DNA from: Epichloe hybrida
Lineage: Eukaryota > Ascomycota > Sordariomycetes > Hypocreales > Clavicipitaceae
NCBI GenBank assembly: GCA_019022495.1
Contig: JAFEKR010000011.1
Coordinates: 992,001-1,056,000 of the forward strand
Direction: 5' to 3'
DNA length: 64,000 bases
Made by a program: the position numbers and the translations under genes. Shown here piece after piece: positions 48,693-60,509 of this stretch. The notes beneath the pieces were generated by a model. It had not been told where the DNA came from. It saw nothing but the letters and a program-made list of their open reading frames with translations, and did no database searches. Every line of letters begins with the position of its first letter. Within the stretch, counting starts at the first letter, position 1.

Positions 48693-49082
48693 TTGAAGCT
48701 TTACTAACCGCTGTGTGCCTTTGTGCTAGGCCTCTGTCGCCGCCGAGGATGGACGGATCCTTCGTACGAGTGTTATCGAGACCACAACGGCTTTACCTGT
48801 CTGGTGCTTGTCAATGGCCGGGAGTATCAAACAGATCTCTCGTACGAGTCTGATGTTTTGGCCCAGGAAAACGCCGCCATGCGTGCCTTCATGGTCTGCA
48901 GAAATTTCTCTGTGAACGGAGGCATGCTTGCCCGCAACGGAATCGTGCAAGGCTTGCCTGCTACTTCCGACTCTGGTCGGCGCCGCAAGAGCCGCCATAC
49001 GTCTTCTAGGGACAGCAGCGAACGTCATGGTCGTCGATCAGGAACTCATTCCAGCAGTTCCTCCACGGCATCATTCGAGTAA
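48087..49082 (+). CDS. Small double-stranded-RNA-binding-domain-like protein
   Basis: Exon 1 is only 31 nt (48087-48117); a 612-nt intron (donor GTAAGT, branch TACTAAC, acceptor CTAG) precedes exon 2 (48730-49082). Product 127 aa. The order of elements resembles a dsRBD. Helix 1 is MQYLESLCRRRGW. The strands are PSYECYRDHNG, FTCLVLVNGR and EYQTDLSYES. Helix 2 is DVLAQENAAMRAFMVCRNF, where the canonical KKxAK RNA-contact lysines are absent. A Ser/Arg-rich basic tail follows (RRRKSRHTSSRDSSERHGRR). The fungal family is conserved in my recollection but has no known role, and RNA binding is uncertain because of the missing lysines. The intron is unusually long for this genome and holds an A32 run (48659-48690). 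Confidence 0.75.
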
Positions 49083-50903
49083 CGCGTGTTCTGCCTCGGC
49101 ACTAGTCGAGAGACATGAAACGATCGGAGCCCCCCACTTCCCACCCAACATGCGCATTCCCCTCAAATTCTTCTTTTCACCAGCCCCCAAAAAGAATTAC
49201 ATCGGCGAGACGACAACAATGACACACTTTTCTATTTTGATATAAAGCGATTGAAAAGCTTCGCAGCAATCACCGAGACGAGTGGCACAAGTCTTACTCG
49301 GCAACCGTCCGTTTTTATGAATTGAACGACCAAGAGTAGGCTGAAACCGAACCATCAGCCCACAACTACCATCTATGATGAGAAACGACGGACACTGGAG
49401 AGTTTTTCCTGATCCAGTTTCCAAACTCACTTTTGCAACGATCTTATGACGACATGTAACGAAAATAATTTAGAAACGCCCATCATGCTACTGAAACGGC
49501 CGTCTTTTCCCTTCGTCTTCTGCTTTTTGATGCCTTCAGCATTTGCTATTTTCCTTTTTATCATGTTTGTGCGAGACAATGTTCAGATGTTTTATGGAGA
49601 CGTATGTTCTCGTCAGTGTTCCCGCACAGCCATTGTCTTGAGCTTACAATGGCTCTCGGTGGTTGAATATATGAGACCTTCGTTACAATTTCTTTCTGGG
49701 GAATTTCATTCTCATGGTTGGGATATAACAGAACCAACATATTTCCCACCTGGTAGTTATCTTGGGAGTCATGTGTGCAGTCCTCCTTGTGTGTTCGTTT
49801 CAGGCCACAGGCAGACCTCTTCTTGGCAAAACACATGCACTGCCGGGTTGTCCTGAAGAACCAGCAGCCCTTCTCAACCGTCTACAATAGGCGCCTACTC
49901 TTACCGTTTGGAACTTGTTTGCGTCCTCGGCAATTGAGGAAAAGATGAAACCACCAAAAAAAGAATGAAAAAATTCCTACCTGATGAGACGGTGGCTCTT
50001 GTCTATTTTTGTTGAAATTCTTTTATTCTCGACTGCATAGCCTGCGCACGAACTTGAAAACCGGAGGTCGATTTGCGTGACGAGACTTACTCGGCAACAG
50101 TGATGGGGGGGGCACAAGATGATAGGGAGGAGGAATTTGGATTTTTGAAACGCAGACAATTCACGACTCTCGTTGTTTCTATGGGCGGCTGGCAAGCGAT
50201 GGACCAAGACTGGGCTGCCTTTTGCTTCTTGTTGACAAAAGCCATGTTGATCTTTTTAAATTGGGAAGGAACGGGGAGAGCTGACGCAAGTCGGATGGAT
50301 AGTGGGCGAGATGCTCGTGGCGATAATGAATCCATGACGCGATACAGTCAAGAGCTTTATGATGATGAATGACATGACGACGGTTTTCCTCTTCTTCTCT
50401 CCTTCATCTTTGCATGATTGTGAACCAACCTTGTCAATCAAATGGTTGAAGCGAAGTTGGTTCTAATTCTTCATGTTGTGTGTCACCATGCCGCGGAAGC
50501 TTGGGTCAGCCAGCCAATCAATGACAAGGGAAATGGGTTCAATGGAGCCTTGTTCTCTTTTTCTTGCATGGCCTGGGGCAGTTCCAGATCGGAGATCGGC
50601 CCAGGTAAGACACGCACGCACGCACGCACTACTGCAATGACAGAAATTGGCCACTCTTTTTTTTTTCTTTTTTTGCAATAGTTGACACGACAAGTGGTCT
50701 GTCTGTCTGTACGTCCGTAGTTGCCGCCATTCCGGCGCCCCCCCCCCCTCTCTCTCCAGACTGACGTGCAGAACTTTCAAGCCGCGGCGCATCGGAACAA
50801 AACGAGCGTTGGGAAGAAGTGCTCTGTTTTGAAGTCTGAAATGTTCGAATCCTGTCCGTGATCCGTACATGTGCCGTGTTGCAAATGAAATCCAACCAGA
50901 CAT
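49083..50903. other. Intergenic region with no supported gene
   Basis: About 1.8 kb. A 136-codon hydrophobic ORF (49446-49856, +) has no known motif and is not called. C/T homopolymers lie near 50740-50755. Confidence 0.45.
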
Positions 50904-52657
50904 TCACTCATCTCGTGTCCACCCCCTGCACATGTGCACCGCCCTCTCCCACATCCTTCTCGAATCGGCCCTCTCGTCCTCCCCAATCTTGGACTCGAAC
51001 ACGGTCCTGCCCGATGAGTTGAAATCCTCCAGATCGTCGATACTCGACCACACGCCCGTGGCCAGACCCGCTGCGACAGCTGCGCCGAGCGAAGTCGTTT
51101 CCCGCATGGCCGGGCGATCGACGCGGATCCCGCTCAGATCAGCCTGCGTCTGCATGCACAGATCTGAATCGGACAAGCCCCCGTCTACGGCGAGAGACGT
51201 CAGCGCGCTGCCGGAGTCTTGGGCCATGGCGTCGAGTATCGCAGCCGTTTGGTGGCATACTGCTTCGAGGGTTGCGCGGGCGATGTGGCCCTTTTGAGAA
51301 TGTGCCGTGAGACCGACTTTTGATCGCAGTGGTTAGCAAAAAAAAAAAAAAAAAAAAAAAGACAGTTGAGAGATGGCTTCAGGGGGTTATGAACGCATAC
51401 ACACTGTGCCTTTGACATCGTCGTACCAATAGGGCGCGAATAAGCCACTGAATGCAGTGACAAAGTACACGCCTCCATTGTCGGGGACCGAAAGGGCCAC
51501 TTCATCAATATCCTTGGAGTTCTCGATCAAGCCTAGATTGTTGAAGAGAAAAGAGACGCCCGATCCTGCCACGGCGATGCTCCCTTCCAGTGCGTAGACG
51601 GGGTTCCCGTCCCCAAAGTCGTATGCCACGGTGGCGAGGAGACCGCTTTTTGAAATGACGGGTCTGGCGCCGACGTTGTAGAGGAGGAAGCAGCCTGTTC
51701 CGTACGTGTTCTTCGCCTGGCCTGGCTGGAACCCGAGCTGGCCTACTAGGGCGGAGGACTGGTCGCCTAGACATCCGGCGATGGGGACCCCCTTGAGGGG
51801 ACCGGTGGCGAGGGTTCCGAACTTGGTGGGGTGCGAGGAGGGCACGATTTCGGGAAGAGACATCTTCTGAGGGTCAATGTCGAAAAAGGAGAGGAGGGTG
51901 TCGTCGTATCGCAGTGTCGAGAGGTTCATGAACATGGTTCTGCTGGCGTTGGTAGGGTCCGTGACGTACACGGGCTCTCTACCTTTCTTGCTCACGCCCC
52001 CGTTGAGCTTAAAGATCAGCCACGTGTCGATTGTGCCAAAGGCCAGCCGGCCCTCCTGGTAGGCTGTCTTGACGGCGTCGTTGTTGCGCAGAAGCCAGAC
52101 GAGCTTCACGCTGGACGGATAGGTGGAGAGCGGAAGACCACATAGGTTGAGGAGCTTGTCGGCGCCGTCTTTGGCTTTCAGCTCCCGCACCAACGGCCTT
52201 GTTCGCGTGTCGGGCCAGACGACGGCGTTGCAGAGCGGCTCGCCCGTGTGCTTGTCCCATAGAACGGTGGTCTCGCGCTGGTTCGTGACGCCAACGGCGC
52301 GGATTTGAGAGAGGCCGTGGCCGAGGGCTGTGAATTTCTCAGCGGCCCTCTGTATGCATGTCTCTACGGAGGAGAGGAGCTCGTTGGGGTCGTGTTCATG
52401 CCACCTGGGGAAACGCAACTGCTTGTCAGAGGAAAACAGAGGAATTCTCATCTCACCACAGGAAACCACTGCGAGCGAAGTACATACCCTGGTTGGGGAT
52501 GGATGTTTTCGAATCCCATCTGGTGGATGGCCACCGGCTCTCCGTTCGAATTGAAAATGACGAAGCGCGTCGACGTCGTTCCCTGGTCGATGCTGCCGAC
52601 GAATATGTCCGAGGCGGCTGGCCTCGAAGGAGGAGGAGGAGCATCACCACCACCCAT
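50904..52657 (-). CDS. GUT1: Glycerol kinase
   Basis: ATP-dependent phosphorylation of glycerol to glycerol-3-phosphate, the entry point of glycerol catabolism. My three-exon model is 52657-52488, 52404-51401 and 51316-50904, giving 528 aa with all junctions in phase. FGGY-kinase signatures are visible: FVGSIDQGTTSTRFVIF (phosphate loop), AVGVTNQRETTVLWD, FGTIDTWLIFKLNG, PIAGCLGDQSSALVGQ, KNTYGTGCFLLYN, ALEGSIAVAG, and VDGGLSDSDLCMQTQADL in the nucleotide-binding half. Intron 2 was placed so that the junction reads KGTV-FGLTAHSQKGHIARA, as in other glycerol kinases; it contains a 23-nt T tract on the coding strand followed by CTAAC. The ATG at 52657 (MGGGDAPPPP) is preferred over in-frame upstream ATGs. 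It supplies substrate to GPAT-type enzymes such as the one at 23920, though the two are 25 kb apart. Confidence 0.95.
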
Positions 52658-53500
52658 GCTGGCTATATACGGGGTTGAACGCTGATGAACGACGGCGAAA
52701 ACGACAAGCAGGAACGGCGTTGACGCTTCCACGCAGCACAGGAGCACATTTAGACGAAGAGTTGCGCAAAGTGAGCTTGACTCATTGCGCTCCGACAGGG
52801 GCAACGCGGGGGATGCGAATCTGGGGGAGCGAATCGCGCAGAGACGGGTAGGTTCACCTCGAATTCAAGGGGAGGGGAGGGGAGGGCTTCATGTCGAGCG
52901 ATTGATTTGCTTGCTTGTATGCCGTTCATTTCGCTGCAAATGCTGCCACGGGCGCATGAATGACCCAGGTCCAAACAACTAAAAACCTTCAACAACAGGG
53001 ATGGGGAATCGCCGTGTTCTTTTCGCGAGACTGCTGCCCCGCCGGCGACGTCGGAGGGGGAGAGGGGGTTCTCTCTCCCATGTCTGGCTGGGATCAAGGG
53101 TCGAGGAAGAGGTCAGAAAATGCCATTTTGGGGCAAGTGGGAGAATCGGATGTCCAGATGCTGATGCTGGGCCAGCTAGCTAGTCATATTATGATAGTCA
53201 TGGGTCCAAGACCGACCACGAAAAAAAGAGGCGCAGTTTGTGCGCCGAGTGTGGGCGTGGATGAGTCAGGTGTCTACATCAAGATCAGCTGGCCAAGTCA
53301 CGTGGACTCTTGAAAAGGGATGTCATCATTTATTCCGAGAAGCTAGATGATCTCACCCAAATCTTGGCTCATAGGGTGCAGTTGTAAGCCATGCCTCACT
53401 CCTCAACGCTCCTCATCTAGACGCCTCCAGGGCTTTTGCGCGACAGCCCTTCATCAAGTAAACTTGCGCAAGTTTCAACAACCGGATGCTCAGCGCCTTC
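52658..53500. other. Upstream region of glycerol kinase
   Basis: About 840 bp: promoter of GUT1 followed by the decayed end of the NLR pseudogene. GGGGA repeats near 52869-52888. No gene seen. Confidence 0.4.
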
Positions 53501-54700
53501 CTAGTAAGCCCCACTGTCACCTAGTTGTAGATCGAGAGTTTCTCTGTACTGCCCATTCAACCAGTACGATCGTCCAAGATGATCCATAACCTGCAGAGTT
53601 TGTTCGTGTTCCGCCCCCAACTGTTTTGTTCTTTGCCCCACTACAAAACACTGCAGTGATATGGCATCATCGTCCAGGCGGCCGAGTCCCCAGAAAAAAA
53701 ACCCAACCGCACTTGGCAGAATTTTACTCCTCGTCGGCCATGGTAAGTAGGAGGGTAGACGGTAAGAGCTTGGCAATTAGGAAACGAAAGGATCCCAAAG
53801 ATTGATTGAACAAGTGGCGTTATAGGATCGCCGTGGTCTCTCAGGCGAGCTCGCAGATGTGGCAGAAGGTCTCGATGGAACTGGCCATTGAGGTCACTGT
53901 TTCCTTCAGGCTGTAACGATGTGGACTGCATAAGCGCATTCAGAGCGACTTGAGCCCACATTTTCTGTTCTGATGCAGAAAGAGTGTCTCGTTTCCAAGC
54001 ATGAACAAGCGGATGCAGCGAAAACGAAATACCCATCGTACGCGACAATGGAAAGCGATCGAAGTTTCGCAACTGCATGGTTCACTCGGTCTTTCGCCAG
54101 TGTACCTTTATGGCCTTCTCTGCGTGGATGAGCGCCAAGGCCAGGTATCCGAGCGTTCGAGTGATTAGATAACCGGTTTCCCTCAATTCAGAATTCAAAA
54201 GCTTGGGGATAGCCACACTTGGGAGCAACGACTGGAGGGCCTCACCATGTTCAAGCCCGCGCAATTCGAGAAACCCTAGCTCTCCATCAGCTCAGGAATT
54301 TGGACATCTGGTTGTGACTAGTACGTGTGCCGCGTCATTCGGCGGTAAAAGGCTCCGGATGTTCATGTCGGGATCGCCAGCATTATCAATTATGAGAAGA
54401 AACGGGACGGACATATGCGATAAGAAACGCATCCCGGAGGTTTCTGTTTGGCTCTCAGCCGGCCGCTTTCCCAATGTATGCAAAAAAAACCGCGATGGTG
54501 TCTAGAGAAGCTGCATGGATTGTGAACACCGCCGAGTACCTACAACACGTTAGCACTGCGCATGACAGGACTTGAATCTCAAACATACAACTGCCTTGAC
54601 TCAATGGCAAACTCAGCACAAAGTTCAGTCTTTCCCGACCCTCCTATCCTGTGAATAACAAAAGATTTACGACAAGTCGCTTGTGTAGACTGGCCGTTTG
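53501..54700 (-). pseudogene. Broken NB-ARC/TPR STAND protein (fungal NLR-like)
   Basis: Reading down the minus strand, pieces of one NLR-like protein appear in order. They are a P-loop RIGGSGKTELCAEFA (about 54625-54670), VFTIHAASLDTI, Walker B PFLLIIDNAGDPD (about 54385-54410), sensor AHVLVTTR, GYLALALIHAEKAI (winged-helix region), FSLHPLVHAWKRDTLS, and a TPR-like segment LGAEHEQTLQVMDHLGRSYW (53501-53776). The 54292-54483, 54082-54264 and 53641-54078 pieces share one frame but are separated by in-frame stops (TGA at 54292, another at 54082). About 80-100 residues normally found before FSLHPLVH are missing, and the TPR part is in another frame. This combination of stops, deletion and frameshift marks a pseudogene. 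An N-terminal effector domain was not identified. Confidence 0.75.
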
Positions 54701-55504
54701 GGAAGAACTTGGATCTCAGGATGCCCATTGGTTCCCGGCAACCAATGAAAGTAGAAGTCTTTCATTGAGGCGTCCCGAAAAGCATGATGAGATTTTTTGA
54801 CACGTATTGATCACAGAGATGAGCGACTCTGGGGCGACAGCCGGGTGGATGAATGTATGAGACTTTTCTTGACGAGAACGCCCTCCAGGCCATGGCAGAT
54901 GAAGATCATCGGTTTCTTGCGCGTGCCACCAAGTTTCCGTTCTGAGCTGAGCTCTTGAACACAACTCTCGGCTCGCCTTTGCATCTGTTGTGCTGCATCA
55001 TCGCCAAAGAAGGTCTCTCAGCCTCAAATATTAGCATCAACCAGATTCAAAGGGGGCGCACGCCCCGCCGCGGCAGCCTTGTCACCATCAATGGTTCCCT
55101 GTCCAGCAGGATGCGCAGGGCGACGATAGGAGTTGTTTGGGAATTGCTTTCAGCAGGGCTGCCGTCCCGTCCCGTGCAGAATCCATGCAGAGTCGGCGCG
55201 TAATAGTTAGCCCATTTGTCTGGATAATGACTGAGTCTTGTGAGTTGATGGGTGAGGAGTTGCCAACAAGACCCACACCCTCTTGAGTCTTGACCAATTG
55301 ACCAACAGGTTACGAACAGGTGGGTGATCAACAAGCAGAGACTCCACTTCTCTTGCGTGCCTGTCTGTGTGATTGAGGAAGGAGGAAGGAGGAAGGAGGA
55401 ACATGTAATCCGTACGAATTAATAAATAGAGCTGGAGGGCAGCATGTGAGGGCAAGTTGCAGGGAATCCTGCTCCCGTTCTGGCTCATCGGACCTGCCAA
55501 CCCA
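54701..55504. other. Region upstream of the NLR remnant
   Basis: A minus-strand frame at 54716-54964 (WWHAQETDDLHLPWPGGRSR) has some coding feel and may be a decayed N-terminal exon of the NLR gene. The rest is featureless apart from GGAGGAA repeats near 55378-55400. Confidence 0.3.
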
Positions 55505-56046
55505 ATGGACCAACCAAGCCCTTCCACCGGCCCGTTCCCAATTCGCAAGCATTCAGAACAAGTTGTTGATGCCATCGTTCGCTACAGTGGCGATGCAGTG
55601 AACCTGCTTCAGTTTACGCGCGACAGAGAAGCGATGGAGGCATTGGGGCGGCCCGTCACGTCGGATGCTGTCATCAACTACCGAGAATCCGCCAACAAGT
55701 CCATGGAAGTGAGTCAGACAGAGACAGTTCTTCATACTCGACCGTTTGGCACAACTGTGAGGTTGTGCTCGAGCTGCATGTTCGCAACCTTGACAAGTAT
55801 CACATAACCTTTATTTTGACACACAAAGCCTCCTCAAATGGACCCCAAGAAAGACCGAAAAAAAAAAAAAAAAAACGTAGATGCGTACCGATACTGGATA
55901 TCGCAGGCCCATCTCAAAGTATAATGAGCAAAGTAGTCGAGCCAGTCAATCAGTCACATTTGAATGTAACCACCGATTGTCTGCCCCTCTGTAGAACCCG
56001 AAACTCTTCAAGTGAGATGGACATGAAGTCAGGAGCCCAGAGATAG
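55505..56046 (+). CDS. Tentative small gene, function unknown
   Basis: Exon 1 from ATG 55505 to 55708 encodes 68 residues with ordinary codon character (HSEQVVDAIVRYSGDAVNLL, EALGRPVTSDAVINYRES). It is followed by a plausible 53-nt intron (GTGAGT...GTGAG, 55709-55761) leading in phase to VVLELHVRNLDKYH. If no further intron exists the frame ends at 56046 (162 aa) after a poly-Lys run. A second intron 55797-55906 (donor GTATCA) would instead end at 55994 (108 aa). No family recognised. Structure and reality are both uncertain. Confidence 0.35.
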
Positions 56047-56364
56047 ACTTGTCATCTACCTAGGCGGACGGGGACACTGGTTCGACAAGACACACCGGCG
56101 TTGCGGGAATTATCGGAAGTGAGTGGCGATGCAGAGGAGTGGCAAGGATGTCCTTGCCGAGACGTGATTTACTTGTATAGAGCCTTGTTTGCAGTGAGAT
56201 GGGTGCTACGGCGGTGTTCCCGAGGCGACTCTCCTCACCTTTGTGTGCGGCGTTTTGTTGTTGCTCGATGACCTTGATTTTGTCGAGTAGCTACACCTCG
56301 TTGACTTGCCATGCCCCCTTTCATCTCCCAGATACAAAATGTCCGAACTCATTCTCCGCCAAGA

Positions 56365-57230
56365 TCAAGCCTTGATCTTCAAGTACGGCGCAGCCCTCTG
56401 CAGAGCCACGGCCCTCAATTCCCTCTGCTCCGTCACACCAAGAGGCTGCTTCGCAACATGCTCTCTCCGGCGCCAGCTCTCCTCCGTCTCGACAAGTCTC
56501 ACGTCGTCCTTGTCATCCTGTGATTCGGCAAACGTGTATGATCTGCACTGGCAGTTTGTCCACGCCGTGGCTGACGTTTTCCACTTTGCATCAGTCTGGC
56601 TATTTGCTTTCTTGCCTTCTTTGTATACTTCCCAAAGACAGAACCCCCCCCTCCAGAAAAAGAGCAGCAGGAAGAGTGAGTGAGTCACTTACCTCTTTCA
56701 AGTGGGATGCCCTCCCAGTCATCGGTCAAGAAATGCAAGAATCCCCCGTGCGAAACCACGGCGACATCACCATCTGCGCCCTCGGCAATCTCCTTCAACG
56801 CCTTTCTCGCTTCCTTTGCCCGCGCTGTCAACGCCTCCAGCGTGGGTTCGAAGATGCTGCCTTTCCCCTTTTCTGTCCAGTCGTCTCTCACGCGGCTGGC
56901 GTCGATTTTGTCGCCAAACTCGGCAGCGAGCTTGTCCTTGCTGGAGCCCGTGTCGCAGGGGGCACTCGAAACCTCCTGCAGGGTGTCGAGCAGGACGATG
57001 GGGTACAAGCGTTGGGGCCCGCCAAAGGACAAGTCGCAGGTGTAAATTGTCCGTCGGAGAGGCGAGGCGACGAGCTTGGTGAGGCTGGCGTGGCAAGGGA
57101 ACCAGGCGCGGAGGTCGGCGCACTGCTGCTCGCCGAGGGGGGTAAGATCTGGATCACGGATCGACTCGTTTTCGACCGATACATTATGAAGGCCTTGGGC
57201 GTGGCGGACGATGTGGATTGTCGGTGCCAT
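56365..57230 (-). CDS. Histidine phosphatase / phosphoglycerate-mutase-family protein
   Basis: Exons 57230-56693 and 56570-56365 (intron 122 nt, donor GTAAGT, acceptor CAG) give 247 aa. The catalytic RHG motif is IVRHAQGLHN (R9, His10, with Ala in place of the usual Gly neighbour), TPLGEQQCADL follows, and the second active-site His is in VAVVSHGGFLHFL. ASPLRRTIYT holds the conserved Arg. This places it in the fungal branch of small cofactor-independent histidine phosphatases (PMU1-like), not in glycolytic mutases. The substrate is unknown. The C-terminal exon (TAWTNCQCRSYTF) matches the family, which supports the splice. Confidence 0.9.
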
Positions 57231-58078
57231 CTTGTGTTGTGTCCTTATTAGTGTTTGTGTCTGGGAAACTGAAGGAAACGAGCGTGTTTTGGGGGGGGGG
57301 TTGGCTTGGGGGCTGTTTCGGTTGGGTTTGACGTTTTGGACAAAGCACGTCGGTGAGCAATGCCGTAGAGCTTGAGGTGATATGTGTACACTTTTGCTCT
57401 TTTGTCGCCAGTCTACTCCGTAATCCGTACTTTGCACTCCATCACGAGAAGTCAAAGACATCCTCTTTGCCCCCCGGACACGGCGGACAACGATGACTCA
57501 CTCAGGTGGGTCTTGCCCGGGTGACAACAGTCCACCAGTCCGTCCGGCTTGCAATCCGGCGCTATTTATTACTACTCAATACGGACTTCTCCGCTCTGAG
57601 TGAGTGAGCCATCTAGCCATCACATCTCTCTCTCATCGCGGAAGGCGGATCCCTCTCAATGGTTCGTGGCGATTCAACCAACGGACATGGAATGAACTTG
57701 GCTGTGATGCACCGAGCTCGGCGCTCAGTGCCCTAGTAGGAATTGATAAAAAAGGAAACCCCGACATTAAGGGTCATGTGGGGGGTGGATGCTGACGACG
57801 ACTGGAAACATGTCTTGTCTTTACTGTAATCGCTCACTCTGCGCCAAGTTCGCTCGTGTCCAAAGAACACCTTCTTCAGGATCCTATCAATCACCAACAC
57901 GTGGTGTATTACGGCAACGCGCAAGACCTCTATCAATTCCACGACTAGATCCTACCGACGGTTTGATCCTCAACTGACCAATCTGGTATCGTCAAGTGAT
58001 ATTACACTTCAGCAGCCGCTCCCACCTCTATACGACATAGTCAAGTTCTCCAAGTGTACAGGCCTCATTCATATTCGT
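57231..58078. other. Intergenic region
   Basis: About 850 bp, promoter of the phosphatase on the left and 3' end of VPS27 on the right. TACTCCGTAATCCGTAC at about 57414-57429. No gene. Confidence 0.45.
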
Positions 58079-60509
58079 TCACAATTCAATGAGGGCCTCC
58101 TCCTGCACCGGTTTCTGAACGGGATCATGCTGTGGGACCGATGGAAATGAGTCCTGCGTATAGCGAGTGTACGCCCATGACTGAGAAGCCGCTGGTGGGA
58201 CTGGCTGCGCGGACTGTTGCTGCCAGTACGGCTGTTGCGGTGGTGCTTGCTGGTGTACCGGCGCTGTCGGTTGTTGTTGAGGGGCCGCGGCAGATTGAGA
58301 CTGAGGTGAATGCTGAGACGGCCTACGCGTCGGTTGAGCCGGTTGTGCCTGGGGTTGCACGGGCGTGGCTTGGTTGGGCGTCGCAACAGCAGTAGCTTGG
58401 TGGTATTGCAGTGATTGCTGGAGGTTGGGATATGGTGACGGTGAAGAGTCAGGAGCCATTGTCGGCGCCGATGGGCCAGGAGGCTGGACTGATGCATGTT
58501 GCTGCTGTGTGGTGAAGTAGTAAGACCCCCGGCGCTCAGTTGAGGGAGATACTGCCGGCTGTTGCGGTGTTTGCATCCTCTGCAACGGTTCCTGGGAGAT
58601 CTGCTGGTGTTGCTGATATGGATCTAGCGGAGCAGAAGGGCCAGGCTTGGCCCTTGTTTGCCAACTTTCCGTGCCTTGAGGTGGTGCATACTGGCCGGGA
58701 TGTGACTCTGGTGGTTGGCTGTATGGATGGAACTGAGGTTGTGGAGTTGCCTGTGGCGGCGGTTGCTGGTACGCTACTCCCGTGTAGAAACTCTCTGCAA
58801 CACCAGGGCTCGCCGGAGGATGTAAAGGCATAGATCGATACGATCCTGATGGTTGACGAGGGGGTGGGAGATTATATCCGCCTATACTTTGCTGACTGTA
58901 GGCTTTTGAAAGTCGCTCTTCCAGCATGCGGTCATAGTAGCGTACCACCGTGGAAAGCTTTGCGTGAAGATCCAATAATGTATCTACATGATATTAGCTT
59001 TCAGGGATGTAGTCGTCGAAGAAAGCCGCGGCGACCTACCATGTTTGCTCATAGTCTCGCCGTACGTCCGCGCCAGTTTCGGCCGCAGAGTGCCGATGCT
59101 GTCGTACAGTTCCTGGATCTGAGGCTCCCGCAGAATGGTGCCGGGTGGCTGTGTCTGAAGCCGATCAACCAGGGTAGCAAAAAGATTGATGTTCTCCGCC
59201 TCAACCGGTGTTAACTCGTAATCATTCTTTGGAAGCACATGAGATCTCGACGCTTGGCCCGCAGATGGATGTGATGTTTGCTCCTTGAGTGCGGCTGTGT
59301 GCCTTTTCTTCTGCTCCTCCATGTCAGCTATTGATGCGGCAATCGCGGCCTTCAAGTCTACGTCCTCCTCTTCCTCTTGCTTTGATGGGCCCTTTTGCGT
59401 CTTAGGAACGCTCGGTGCAGGTTCGTTGTAGCCCCTAGAGTTGTTTTTGACCTCCTCCAAGCTCATAGCCAGCGCCTTTCTCAAATCCTCGTCGAAGCCG
59501 TCGTCCACACGGGCATTCCGTGGTTGCATGGCAGACGTGCTTCGAGTCTTGTGTGGATAGGTTGATGATTTGTCTGGAGGGCCTAGTTCTTTGTAACCCT
59601 TGCCTGTTAATTTGGCGTAGCATCCGTCATCGACTCGAACCGGCGCCTGGATACCCAAATGGGGCAGCGGAATCGTCTTGGTGGAACACTGCTGATCGAA
59701 GCAATTACCACAGTTCCGGCAGTGATGTTTCCGGTTCGTAAAGGTGAAGGCCGTTCGGCAGCGCATACAGACATCGGAATCGGCCCATTCGGGTGGCTAC
59801 GACACGCAACAATTAGCTAAGCCATCATTTGTGTCTTTGTGTCATCGTGGCAACAAGATTGAGGCCCTCTGATTCCTGCTTACCGCGCTGCTATCAATCA
59901 TGCTGCTTGCCACCGTGACCCGTGGAGGGAACTGGAATCCTTCCCGCTGAAGCGTCCTGTACACTTCGCCAATATACGAAAGATCGTGCCTACCATCAGT
60001 CGCGGCAGCCCATGACTGGATTAGCTCCAGCATTTTAGATCTAACATCGGTGTTCACAGCAAAAGGTCCAACAGCTTGCAGCAGCGATACTAAGTTGTCC
60101 ATGAACTCGCGCGACGCAATTTCTGCTAGGAAATGCGAACCACCATTCTTGACGCATGTGTCTGTAAGCTGTATGGAGCGGTGAACGGTCAGCCATCTCA
60201 AGCACGACTTGGCAACGAAATAGGAAGCGCCGTCTTACATTAAGCGCGCTTAATTGTGTGTTGGGATTTTTGTTCCCGATTCGTTTTTTCAGTGATCGCA
60301 TAGCTTCTTTGGGTGCCACGGTTTTGGATCTGATGATGTCGGAGATTTCAAGATTCAAAGCGATATCCTCCCTGCAATGACAACCGGATTAGCAAGATTG
60401 ACAGAGTGCATAGCTGGACAACAAACAGTGCTTACAAGCTGCTGCTTGTCGCCTTGCCGATTTGCTCGTCCAGGGCCGTGTTGGCCGAGGATGACCACCA
60501 GCTCATCAT
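58079..60509 (-). CDS. VPS27: ESCRT-0 subunit Vps27
   Basis: Binds ubiquitinated cargo and PI3P on endosomes and recruits ESCRT-I for multivesicular-body sorting. Five exons, 60509-60436, 60371-60239, 60168-59884, 59796-59040 and 58983-58079, give 717 aa with all phases consistent. Domain order is diagnostic. The VHS domain is at 1-160 ([33 protein letters not shown]). The FYVE finger is at about 165-230 with [16 protein letters not shown] and RVDDGCY (the R(R/K)HHCR PI3P site). Two ubiquitin-interacting motifs are at about 267-280 ([15 protein letters not shown]) and 310-324 ([15 protein letters not shown]). A GAT-like helical region lies at about 360-440. A Gln/Pro-rich tail ends in EEALIEL, a clathrin-box-like end. 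It is divergent from the DOA4-like gene at 61338. Confidence 0.96.

Noticed and set aside
49446..49856. 136-codon hydrophobic ORF
   Set aside because: No recognised family, ordinary intergenic base pattern, and no supporting promoter or splice features.
50842..50855. GTTCGAATCC-like B box
   Set aside because: No acceptor stem or A box upstream; not a tRNA.
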